A stretch of 42,970 nt of DNA from a virus. Of the stretch, positions 26,174 through 32,234 are shown one piece after another. Both the position numbers and the translations under genes were made by a program. Under the pieces are notes generated by a model. That model ran no database searches, was not told the DNA's origin, and saw only the letters and a list, made by a program, of their open reading frames with translations. Every line of letters begins with the position of its first letter. Position 1 is the stretch's first letter. The DNA is taken from positions 1 through 42,970 of the IMG/VR virus record IMGVR_UViG_3300005534_000005; one strand, 5' to 3'.

Positions 26174-26340
26174 TGGCAGCGCAGGGGGTTGGCGGCCGTA
26201 CCGAGCACGTTACCAGCACCGTCCTCAAGGACGATACCGCGGGCTGTCGTACCGCTAGTGGAAGGCCAATTCGCCCCACCGAGAAGTAGGGCGATGGTAG
26301 TGAGACTGACTGCTATAATAGCAGTGGCGACGTGGGACAT
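26170..26340 (-). CDS. 56-residue exported protein, short paralogue of the glycine-rich protein's N-terminus
   Basis: ATG at 26340 with GGAGAT upstream, TGA at 26170-26172 overlapping the next ATG. It starts MSHVATAIIAVSLTTIALLLGG (signal-peptide-like) and continues NWPSTSGTTARGIVLEDGAG, differing from the downstream protein's same stretch (NWPSSSGTTAPGFVIEDGAG) at only a few positions. It ends NPLRCQ with a Cys. This looks like a tandem duplication in which the copy kept only leader and repeat unit. Function unknown. Confidence 0.65.
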   Translation of the reverse strand: MSHVATAIIAVSLTTIALLLGGANWPSTSGTTARGIVLEDGAGNVLGTAANPLRCQ

Positions 26341-26345
26341 GATGG

Positions 26346-27026
26346 CTATCTCCGCAGGGTGGAGCGTTTATACACTCGGCCGCGCCGCTGTGAGCGGTAG
26401 GAGAACGTACCGTCGAGTTTGCGGGCAGTGACTTGCGTCCACTGGCCGTCGCGATAGAGCGACTGGTAGCCGCCACTCGCGAGGGTAGGGCAGGGGCCGC
26501 CAAGATGGCCGCCGTAGTCGTATCGAGCGCCGGGCGCTGCGGCCTGCCAGTACGCGGGCAACACGAAGTCGCTCACACGGATGCCGTTGAATGGGATGGC
26601 GTAGAGGTCATCTTCGACGGGATCACATAGTTCATAAGCAGCGAGATCGCCGTCCGGTAGATGCACAGTCTTGTTGATGGCAGGATCGCCGCGCATCTCC
26701 CATGCTTCATGTGTGCAGTCCACCATCCAGTCGATCCCGTACTTCTGGCAGTCGCCAGCGAAGACCCGCGAGAAGATGAGGTCGGCCGCGTCGTCGTGCC
26801 AGCCGAGTGCACCGGGATCGGTCGAATGATTGTTGATGAAGATCGGCCACACGTCCGTTGTAGGAGTGGGGATTTGGCCGCGCGGTACGAAGTCATACGT
26901 CGCTTCGTCCAGGGAGAGCGCGGGCGCGAATACCTCGCGGTCGAACTGCTGAACGAGTGGGACCATCTGAGCCACGCGCTCATCTGGTACGATGTCACAG
27001 GCGTTGACAATGAGGATATGCGGCAT
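26346..27026 (-). CDS. HExxE-containing protein, putative zinc metallopeptidase-like
   Basis: 226 residues with TAGGA before the ATG. The centre has DCTHEAWEMRGDP (H106, E107, E110, D114), then YELCDPVED (131-139) and GIRVSDFVLPAYW (148-160). I recall uncharacterised bacterial proteins with the same order (HExxE...DP, then EVCDPVE, then VSDFVxPxY), which suggests a metal site and a shared fold. Peptidase activity is not shown, and no third His ligand is clear. The N-terminus (PHILIVNACDIV) is not a typical signal peptide. Confidence 0.6.
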   Translation of the reverse strand: MPHILIVNACDIVPDERVAQMVPLVQQFDREVFAPALSLDEATYDFVPRGQIPTPTTDVWPIFINNHSTDPGALGWHDDAADLIFSRVFAGDCQKYGIDWMVDCTHEAWEMRGDPAINKTVHLPDGDLAAYELCDPVEDDLYAIPFNGIRVSDFVLPAYWQAAAPGARYDYGGHLGGPCPTLASGGYQSLYRDGQWTQVTARKLDGTFSYRSQRRGRVYKRSTLRR

Positions 27027-27060
27027 GTGTTCCTACAACGGACGTGGGGTGGAGTAGAAG

Positions 27061-27558
27061 TTAGTGGGCGACCCGCGCGTGAACTTCGGCGATGATCGCT
27101 TGCGCCTGCTGGACGCTCATCGTGGCCGCACCCGGCAGCCGGCGGGAGAGCGTGATGCCGAAGATGTTGCCGAGCGTCGGTAGGAGCGTCGAGACGGCCG
27201 GGACGATGAGATCGAACGGCGGCGGGAGTGCGATACCGAGCGCGCCGAGGATGTTCGTCGCGACACTGAGGATCGTACTGACGCTCGGTAGCCCAGTCGA
27301 TGTCGTCGGTGCGGCACTGAGGGCCGCGACCGCACTTTGTAGAGTGACGAGCCATTGCGAGAGCTTCGCCATCGTAGCCGCGCCGACAATGGAGGAGAGG
27401 TTTGGAGTGTTCTGAATGAGGTCGGTGAGGCCCGTGAGTACTGATTGAGCGAGGCTCAATGCCGACGATACTCCCGTAGCGACCGGGCTGGGAGCCGACG
27501 CGCAGGCGGCGAGAGCGACGGTAGAGCATCCGACGAGAAGCAAATCACGGCGACGCAT
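27061..27558 (-). CDS. Phage lipoprotein with Tat-like/lipobox signal
   Basis: 165 residues from ATG 27558, chosen because GGAGG lies just upstream, inside a longer frame that starts 12 bases earlier. The N-terminus is MRRRDLLLVGCSTVALAACAS: a twin-arginine-like RRRDLLL, a hydrophobic core and a lipobox LAAC. The mature protein is rich in Leu, Ala, Ser and Thr (SSALSLAQSVLTGLTDLIQ), predicted helical. Its start overlaps the holin candidate's end by 14 bases. Options: an outer-membrane lysis factor (spanin-like, though longer than most) or a surface exclusion lipoprotein. Confidence 0.7.
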   Translation of the reverse strand: MRRRDLLLVGCSTVALAACASAPSPVATGVSSALSLAQSVLTGLTDLIQNTPNLSSIVGAATMAKLSQWLVTLQSAVAALSAAPTTSTGLPSVSTILSVATNILGALGIALPPPFDLIVPAVSTLLPTLGNIFGITLSRRLPGAATMSVQQAQAIIAEVHARVAH

Positions 27559-27739
27559 TGTTACCTCCATGTGGAGTGAAGTACACCGCCGGGATGGCGA
27601 GTACGGCGTTTAGGACGGTGGTGAGGGCGACAGCTACTTCGGGCGAAGCGTCCTTCCACCACAGAGCGATGATGAGGATGGCAAGAGCCGATCCGACGGT
27701 GATACCACCGCCGCCTGCTGCTGCCTTCGCGGGGAGCAT
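27545..27739 (-). CDS. Holin-like membrane protein
   Basis: 64 residues from ATG 27739, two bases after the stop of the previous gene. Two hydrophobic segments (GITVGSALAILIIALWW and VALTTVLNAVLAIPAVYF) separated by a short acidic loop (KDASPEVA). Size and two-segment layout are typical of class II-like phage holins, which form holes in the inner membrane at lysis. The C-terminus is short and polar (TPHGGNNASP). No sequence family recognised with certainty. Confidence 0.65.
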   Translation of the reverse strand: MLPAKAAAGGGGITVGSALAILIIALWWKDASPEVAVALTTVLNAVLAIPAVYFTPHGGNNASP

Positions 27740-27741
27740 CG

Positions 27742-27894
27742 TCACCGTCCGAAGATGAGGAATATGATAATGATGAGGAGGATGAGGCCGACCCCGCCGT
27801 ACACAGGCGTCCCGTAGCCGAAGCCCCCACTGTAGTACCCAAACCCCCCACCGAACAGAAGAAGGACGAGAAGGATGATGAGGATCAGAGACAT
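27742..27894 (-). CDS. DUF3309-like small hydrophobic protein
   Basis: 50 residues from ATG 27894, with TAGGAG upstream. Two hydrophobic stretches (MSLILIILLVLLLFGGG and GVGLILLIIIIFLIFGR) flank a Gly/Tyr-rich turn (FGYYSGGFGYGTPVYGG). This is the DUF3309 pattern, common in proteobacteria, especially alphaproteobacteria, and of unknown function. In this position it may act with the neighbouring holin candidates. Confidence 0.7.
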   Translation of the reverse strand: MSLILIILLVLLLFGGGFGYYSGGFGYGTPVYGGVGLILLIIIIFLIFGR

Positions 27895-27905
27895 CGTTGA
27901 TACTC

Positions 27906-28316
27906 CTAGTGGCCGTGGAACCACGCGACGAAGACGAGTGCGATGTTCGTGACGAGGGACATAGTGGCGACGGTGATCGCGCCAATGGCGGCCCATGATG
28001 CACGGCCTCCCTCACGTTGGTAGCGGGCGGCTATGAGCGCTTCGATGTTCGGCTGCATCTCGTGGAACTTCGTCACGGCCGCAAGCATGTCGGGGAGGCG
28101 CTCTGTCTGCCCTTTGATTGTCTTGAGATCATCAACGCACCGTTGTTCGAGGATGAGCGTCTGTTGAAGTGTGTTGTTGGTTTGATGAAGCGAAGTGCGT
28201 ATGAGTTTCAAGTCCTCGTTCGTGACGTTTTGCTTCGTCTCTACGATAGCAAGACGAACTTCTACACCGTGGCTGTGTGGGAGTTCGACGGGAGCCACTT
28301 CCCCGGTATCCTGCAT
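27906..28316 (-). CDS. Coiled-coil protein with C-terminal membrane segment
   Basis: 136 residues from ATG 28316, which overlaps the small terminase stop (TAATG). Residues about 20-70 form a helical heptad-like region (NEDLKLIRTSLHQTNNTLQQ). A single membrane segment lies at the C-terminus (AAIGAITVATMSLVTNIALV) with a short HGH tail. This layout recalls XhlA-like lysis accessory proteins or antiholins. Function is inferred from shape and neighbours only. Confidence 0.65.
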   Translation of the reverse strand: MQDTGEVAPVELPHSHGVEVRLAIVETKQNVTNEDLKLIRTSLHQTNNTLQQTLILEQRCVDDLKTIKGQTERLPDMLAAVTKFHEMQPNIEALIAARYQREGGRASWAAIGAITVATMSLVTNIALVFVAWFHGH

Positions 28317-28837
28317 TATTCGGACTTGTCGTTGACATTGACGTTCACTTGGATGCCGAGCATGAGCTGCTTCGCGACATCCTCCGCAGTCACCCCCTGC
28401 GGGCCGGTATCCTTCTTGTTGTAGCCACCGTAGGAGGCCGCAGTGAACCACTGATCGGACGCGCGTAGTGCGACGTTCTCATCGTTCGATTGCAGGCCGG
28501 TCTTGAGAGCGTCGATGGCGAGTGGCTTGAGGTTGAAGAACTCCTCGTCGAGCATGGCGAGGTAGTCGTTGCGGTACTTGATGTACCGATGATCGCGAGT
28601 GATCTGCGCAACGGCGCTTTCAGTCATACCTAGTTGTTCTGCGATCTTCTTCTTAGTGAAACCCTGCATCTCGTAGGAGAGGATAACGCGCCACCGCGTA
28701 GGTATGTGTTCTTCGGTAGCAGCGGGCCCGCGCCCCTCATTACGATGCGTCTTATCTACCGCGAAGCCGGACCCTGGGCTCGTCACTCTTTGCGCCTCGG
28801 CCGCAGGGAACAAATCTGTCAACCTAAGCGGCGGCAA
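28316..28837 (-). CDS. terS: Small terminase subunit
   Basis: 173 residues, overlapping the upstream 54-residue gene by 14 bases. A helix-turn-helix lies near residues 50-80 (GFTKKKIAEQLGMTESAVAQI), typical of DNA-recognising small terminases. It is followed by KYRNDYLAMLDEEFFNLKPLAIDALK, a helical oligomerisation-type segment, and an acidic Asn-rich end (IQVNVNVNDKSE). The protein finds the packaging site and hands DNA to the large subunit. The large-subunit gene is separated from it by the exported-protein cassette. Confidence 0.78.
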   Translation of the reverse strand: MPPLRLTDLFPAAEAQRVTSPGSGFAVDKTHRNEGRGPAATEEHIPTRWRVILSYEMQGFTKKKIAEQLGMTESAVAQITRDHRYIKYRNDYLAMLDEEFFNLKPLAIDALKTGLQSNDENVALRASDQWFTAASYGGYNKKDTGPQGVTAEDVAKQLMLGIQVNVNVNDKSE

Positions 28838-28988
28838 GGTCCGTCTCCTCGTCCTTCTCTACTGGCGCGTCACGTTCTTCCATGAGTGGATCGGCCGCTC
28901 GGTCTAGTAGCTCACGGACGCGCTCTGGGTTGGCCCGACCGAGATCGGACGTTAGGAGTAGTTCGGCGAGAGTGAGCATGGGCGGCAT
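28824..28988 (-). CDS. Small first protein of the late operon
   Basis: 54 residues from ATG 28988; ATG 28979 is the alternative. Acidic, with a leucine-rich start (MLTLAELLLTSDLG) and a charged C-terminal half (RELLDRAADPLMEERD). No ribosome-binding site is present upstream, and the predicted promoter places transcription start within a few bases of the ATG, so translation may be leaderless. Not recognised; a late regulatory or packaging helper is possible. Confidence 0.6.
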   Translation of the reverse strand: MPPMLTLAELLLTSDLGRANPERVRELLDRAADPLMEERDAPVEKDEETDLAAA

Positions 28989-28997
28989 AGTGATACA

Positions 28998-29026
28998 GCT
29001 ATAGCAGTTGGCGGCTGTTCTGTCAA
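28998..29026 (-). promoter_or_regulatory. Late-operon sigma70-like promoter
   Basis: On the minus strand a consensus -35 box TTGACA (29026-29021), a 17-base spacer and a -10 box TATAGC (29003-28998). The ATG at 28988 follows the -10 box after 9 bases, so the message would begin 2-3 bases before the start codon. Confidence 0.6.
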
Positions 29027-29170
29027 CGTTCGCGGAGGGTGAAAGGGTCCGGCAGGCGGCCGAATGATTGAAAGTGCTTGAAACTAGGTGGAGTTGTGAA
29101 AAGGGAAGTACAATATATAAGTACCCCGTAGGGGGTCCAGGCCACCCCGGCCGCCCCGTCCATACATATA

Positions 29171-29381
29171 TGCGAGTAAGTCGCAGTCGCAATGCGAGTG
29201 ACTCTTAGTCGCACTCTAAACGTTGCGACGCGCGCATGTATTGTTACACTCATTGCGATTGCTCTAATCGCTCGCAATGTTAAGCAACGTCACATCGACG
29301 GTAGTGCGGCTGCGAGGCTCGTCTGATGCGATGAAAGTAGGGAGGTAGGGTAGGATGGTTCGCAGCTTCGCTCGTCTGCGA
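29171..29381. repeat. Cluster of TGCGA/TCGCA pentamers
   Basis: Twelve copies of one pentamer in both orientations: starts at 29171, 29181, 29187, 29193, 29209, 29224, 29254, 29272, 29311, 29327, 29360 and 29377. About 0.4 would be expected by chance in 211 bases at equal base use. One pair (CATTGCGA at 29251-29258 and TCGCAATG at 29272-29279) is a perfect inverted repeat. Possible binding array for an initiator or repressor. Confidence 0.6.
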
Positions 29382-29412
29382 GCCTCACAGGGACGCTAGC
29401 GTCGATGTCACG
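29288..29412. repeat. 34-bp imperfect inverted repeat
   Basis: Bases 29288-29321 pair with 29379-29412 on the other strand at 27 of 34 positions without gaps; the 57-base centre is purine-rich. The right arm also contains a perfect 12-base palindrome GACGCTAGCGTC (29392-29403). It could form a large cruciform or an RNA hairpin. Confidence 0.6.
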
Positions 29413-29459
29413 GAGGGCGCGGCGAGATGTAATCATTGGGGAGAAGGCGCTAGAGCACA

Positions 29460-29473
29460 CTCTATATATAGAG
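29460..29473. repeat. AT-rich 14-base palindrome
   Basis: CTCTATATATAGAG is a perfect palindrome. Together with the AT run at 29544-29560 (TATCTATATATATATAA) it gives easily melted DNA inside the control region. Confidence 0.55.
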
Positions 29474-29610
29474 CGCGGAGAGCGCGGAAGGCTCTGATAG
29501 CGCCATACCGGACGAATGGGAGAAAGTGCGTCTATTAGTAGTGTATCTATATATATATAACTACCATATTTAGTCGCGCAGAACCCCTTACGTCCAGTAT
29601 AGCGCTCTCT

Positions 29611-29640
29611 GAGCCTTACAGGCTTTCCGAGCCTTACCGG
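29611..29640. repeat. Direct-repeat pair upstream of the early promoter
   Basis: GAGCCTTACAGG (29611-29622) and GAGCCTTACCGG (29629-29640) are 18 bases apart start to start and match at 11 of 12 positions. The first also forms a short hairpin (AGCCT TAC AGGCT). They end about 19 bases before the -35 box, a fitting place for an activator or repressor. Confidence 0.5.
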
Positions 29641-29658
29641 CGCATCGCGCCATCCCGC

Positions 29659-29686
29659 TTTACACAGCGCGCGCCATCTGTATAAT
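29659..29686 (+). promoter_or_regulatory. Early-arm sigma70-like promoter
   Basis: TTTACA (29659-29664), 16-base spacer, TATAAT (29681-29686). Transcription would start near 29693, just before a GCCGGC/GCCGGC hairpin in the leader (about 29695-29714), and lead into the DUF932 gene at 29743. Confidence 0.65.
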
Positions 29687-29742
29687 GGTCCCTGCCGGCC
29701 GCCTCGCGCCGGCTCAACTACCGCATAGAGGAGTAAGTCACG

Positions 29743-30855
29743 ATGGAACTCATGCAAGCAAACCGTCAATGGGCGTCGCGTCCCAGCGATGAGCGCTTCA
29801 CGTCGCTGTACGATCTTGCCGCGTTCGTGCGGTACGAACGGCAAAACTCGCGCCGTCGCGTCATGCCGAACCGTGGCCTCACTGTCGTGCCGTCCGTCAC
29901 CGACGCGCAGGACATCGCCATTACCGGGCCGAATGGCCATCCCGCGCAGTTCACTCATTGGGCGTTCACGCAGCTTGCCGGCCTCGCAGGCGTTCCCGCC
30001 GGGTACATTCGCGAGAGCGAGATGCCGGGCGGCCTCGCCGCTGACTGTCTCAATTGGGGGCTGCACCATCACCGCAAGGTGGAGGATGTTTCCGTCCTTC
30101 TCCGCCGTCGTGAGAACACGGACGGCAGCACGTCAACGTTCTTGGGCGCAGTCAACGGGCCGAACTACGGACCCGTATGGAACGCTGACATCGCCGAAGC
30201 GCTCGTCAACCATTACGGCGACGGGCGCAGTGGCAAGTTCCGCGTCCCTGGAGAGTTTGGGAAGGCTGTCGCTGTGACTAAAGACAACACGACGCTTTAC
30301 GCTTCCGACCGCGATATGTGGGTTTTCCTTGCGGACGAGGAGAACCGTATTGACGTGCCGAACCGTCGCGCCGGTTCCACAGGCTCACTCGCACGCGGCT
30401 TCTACGTGGGGAACTCGGAAGTCGGCGCACAGACACTCACCCTTGGGATGTTCCTGTTTGATTACGTATGCTGCAACAGGATCATCTGGGGCGCACAGGA
30501 CTTCCGCGAGATTAAGGTACGTCACACTGCCTCCGCGCCGCACCGTTGGCTAGAAGAAGTCGAACCGATCCTTCGCGCCTATGCGGAAGCGCCGGCCGCC
30601 CCCGTGGCCGAAACGATCCGCCTTGCCCAACAGGCGAAGATCAAAGGCGATGTCGAGAAGTTCCTATCGTCTCGCTTCGGAACCGGGATGGCTGCTTCGA
30701 TCCAAGCCTCGCATATGGTCGATGAAGGCCGCCCCATCGAAACGCTGTTCGATGCCGTCACAGGTGCAACAGCGTTCGCCCGCCAGCTTGTCCACGTCGA
30801 TGCACGCGTTAAGCTCGAACGGCAAGCTGGCGACCTGCTACGCCTCACGGCGTAG
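29743..30855 (+). CDS. DUF932-family protein
   Basis: 370 residues with GAGGAG 9 bases before the ATG. Typical DUF932 features: an N-terminal QFTHWAFTQLAGLAGVPAGYI helix region, LGAVNGPNYGPVWNADIAEAL, then GFYVGNSEVGAQTLTLGMFLFDYVCCNRIIW. The family occurs in plasmids and phages and its biochemical role is unclear; some members accompany recombination or stress genes. Being first in the early arm right after the promoter, it is probably expressed soon after infection. Confidence 0.85.
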   Translation: MELMQANRQWASRPSDERFTSLYDLAAFVRYERQNSRRRVMPNRGLTVVPSVTDAQDIAITGPNGHPAQFTHWAFTQLAGLAGVPAGYIRESEMPGGLAADCLNWGLHHHRKVEDVSVLLRRRENTDGSTSTFLGAVNGPNYGPVWNADIAEALVNHYGDGRSGKFRVPGEFGKAVAVTKDNTTLYASDRDMWVFLADEENRIDVPNRRAGSTGSLARGFYVGNSEVGAQTLTLGMFLFDYVCCNRIIWGAQDFREIKVRHTASAPHRWLEEVEPILRAYAEAPAAPVAETIRLAQQAKIKGDVEKFLSSRFGTGMAASIQASHMVDEGRPIETLFDAVTGATAFARQLVHVDARVKLERQAGDLLRLTA

Positions 30856-30862
30856 TTCCTAC

Positions 30863-30891
30863 CGGCGCGGCGATATTGTGTCGTCGCGCCG
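30863..30891 (+). terminator. Hairpin with T-rich tail after the DUF932 gene
   Basis: An 11-bp stem (CGGCGCGGCGA with TCGTCGCGCCG, including one G-T pair) and a 7-base loop, followed by TCTTCTCTC. It could be a partial terminator or attenuator that lowers expression of the genes that follow. Confidence 0.55.
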
Positions 30892-30919
30892 TCTTCTCTC
30901 ACTCGGAAAGGAAACCGTC

Positions 30920-31222
30920 ATGCCAGCTATCGAGAACGCCATCACCGATGTCTTTAAGGCGTTCACGGATGAGCTTATCGCTCTCCACCAGCGGGCCGCT
31001 TGGCCGCAATACAAGTCAAGCGCGCTCACTCTGCGCGTGACTTACAGTCAACAGGAGGGGGGCAAGTTAATGCTTCAATGCGAAAGCGGTTGGGGAACGG
31101 AAGTCAAGGCCGCCTCACTCGGCCGGTTGATGGATGAAGTCTATCGCCGCAACGACTTCAATGATCGCGAAGACGCGGCGATGAACATGATCGCCATCGC
31201 TCCCCCCGAACCGCGCGACTAA
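30920..31222 (+). CDS. Hypothetical early protein
   Basis: 100 residues from ATG 30920, chosen for the GGAAAGGAAA just upstream; the frame is open further back but overlaps the previous gene. Helical start (ITDVFKAFTDELIALHQR), then strands (LTLRVTYSQQEGGKLMLQCES). No signal peptide. Not recognised. Confidence 0.75.
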   Translation: MPAIENAITDVFKAFTDELIALHQRAAWPQYKSSALTLRVTYSQQEGGKLMLQCESGWGTEVKAASLGRLMDEVYRRNDFNDREDAAMNMIAIAPPEPRD

Positions 31223-31229
31223 CGGCGAG

Positions 31230-31273
31230 TGACACTGAGAGGCCGTGCCGTGCGCGCGGCCTCGATTGTGTCA
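31230..31273 (+). other. Two-part hairpin before the 54-residue gene
   Basis: TGACAC (31230-31235) pairs with GTGTCA (31268-31273), and inside it GAGGCCG (31239-31245) pairs with CGGCCTC (31257-31263). The ribosome-binding site AAAAGGAG of the next gene follows 10-15 bases later. Confidence 0.55.
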
Positions 31274-31298
31274 ACCGTCTGTAAAAGGAGAACAGACA

Positions 31299-31463
31299 AT
31301 GTTTACGCGTCGTCATTACGAGTGGCTTGCCCATTGGGCGCGCGACAACCTCACGGACGCACAGAAGGCCGCGCTCGCCTCCGCGCTTCGCAAGACTAAT
31401 CCCGCGTTCAAGACCGACCGCTTCTTAGAGGCGGCTGACTGCGGCCCGGAACTCCCACGATGA
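31299..31463 (+). CDS. Small hypothetical protein
   Basis: 54 residues from ATG 31299 with AAAAGGAG upstream. Sequence: RRHYEWLAHWARDNLTDAQKAALASAL, helical, then KTDRFLEAADCGPELPR. This short pattern resembles small phage proteins of the HYEWLA type with unknown role. ATGA overlap with the next gene. Confidence 0.75.
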   Translation: MFTRRHYEWLAHWARDNLTDAQKAALASALRKTNPAFKTDRFLEAADCGPELPR

Positions 31464-31657
31464 AGACCGCTTGCGTCCCACTCAACCGGCGCGAAGCTGC
31501 GGTCTTGACACTCGCTCTAATCGAGTTCAAGCGCCGCCAGCGCTCCCCCGCAGGCGCGCGTCCTAGCGAATTCGCAACACGCTTAGCCGACCTAGAGCAG
31601 CTTACAGCGCGCCTACAGGCCACATACGACCAGCTACGGAGCGAAGACAATGCATAG
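31460..31657 (+). CDS. Small helical hypothetical protein
   Basis: 65 residues, helical and basic (RREAAVLTLALIEFKRRQR; ADLEQLTARLQATYDQLR). Two likely helices with leucine spacing fit a small coiled-coil. It overlaps both neighbours by a few bases. Confidence 0.7.
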   Translation: MKTACVPLNRREAAVLTLALIEFKRRQRSPAGARPSEFATRLADLEQLTARLQATYDQLRSEDNA

Positions 31658-31796
31658 CCATGATCTACATCTAATCGAGACACGGCGCATCCGCGCCCGC
31701 TGGCGGAACGCATTCGGCCTGCTACTCGTCACACTGGCAGCCGCCTTCTCCCTTGGCGTCATGACCGGCGCTTCTCTAGCGGAGTACTTACGCTAA
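31650..31796 (+). CDS. 48-residue single-span membrane protein
   Basis: ATG at 31650 inside the previous gene's end, TAA at 31794-31796 overlapping the next ATG (TAATG). A basic start (RRIRARWRN) is followed by one hydrophobic segment (AFGLLLVTLAAAFSLGVMTG). Positive-inside rule suggests an N-in, C-out inner-membrane peptide. Function unknown. Confidence 0.6.
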   Translation: MHSHDLHLIETRRIRARWRNAFGLLLVTLAAAFSLGVMTGASLAEYLR

Positions 31797-32167
31797 TGCC
31801 CCGCAATGAAGCTCGCACCTATCGCGACTTCCCCTCCGAATATGCCGGTTTCTTCTTGCGGATCGGAGAGGAGGGCGAAGCGCACATCGGCCCCCTAGAT
31901 CGCTCCGTCGCGCGCACGCTCGCTCGCGACCTGAACCGCTACCGCCTCGCGATCCGCCGCGCCATCGCCGACGATCCTGGGGACGAGTACCTTCAAGACT
32001 TAGCTCGCGCGTGCCAACGCTCCACAGTTGGCGTGCGCCTCACTGGCACGGATGACGCGCCGCTATGGTTCGTCCGTATCGGCGTCAACGCGCTAGTCGA
32101 GGCGATGGAAGGCGGCCTAGTTCAATACGGGCCGCCTGCCGGAACTACCTCCGAAGACGACTGTTGA
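31796..32167 (+). CDS. Hypothetical early protein
   Basis: 123 residues. Mixed helix (SVARTLARDLNRYRLAIRRAIADD) and strand (GVRLTGTDDAPLWFVRIG) with an acidic, Cys-ending tail. No motif recognised. It ends at the -35 box of a candidate internal promoter. Confidence 0.7.
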   Translation: MPRNEARTYRDFPSEYAGFFLRIGEEGEAHIGPLDRSVARTLARDLNRYRLAIRRAIADDPGDEYLQDLARACQRSTVGVRLTGTDDAPLWFVRIGVNALVEAMEGGLVQYGPPAGTTSEDDC

Positions 32168-32193
32168 CAATCCAAACCGCAGCACGTTACAAA
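32164..32193 (+). promoter_or_regulatory. Internal early promoter candidate
   Basis: TTGACA (32164-32169), 18-base spacer, TACAAA (32188-32193), located at the end of the previous gene. A small GCCGCG/CGCGGC hairpin (32201-32215) follows in the leader, before GAAAGGAAC and the ATG at 32235. Confidence 0.5.
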
Positions 32194-32234
32194 CACTCCC
32201 GCCGCGCCTCGCGGCTAACCTGAAAGGAACTACG

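Larger units (their letters stand above)
28989..29742. other. Divergent control region, candidate replication origin
   Basis: About 750 bases without a convincing gene between the two arms. Contents listed separately: late promoter at the left edge, a cluster of TGCGA/TCGCA pentamers, a long imperfect inverted repeat, two AT-rich patches (29460-29473 and 29544-29560), a direct-repeat pair and the early promoter at the right edge. Open frames of 80-260 codons on the minus strand here have no ribosome-binding sites and cross the repeats, so I do not call them. The mix of repeats and AT-rich DNA at the divergence point is typical of phage origins, but origin function is inference. Confidence 0.6.

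Noticed and set aside
26573-27529. A 318-codon minus-strand frame overlapping the HExxE and lipoprotein genes
   Set aside because: Arg/Ser-rich shadow translation; the two genes in the other frames have real motifs and starts.
29290-30072. A 260-codon minus-strand frame across the control region and DUF932 gene
   Set aside because: Crosses the repeats and the early promoter and is antisense to a recognised gene; no ribosome-binding site.
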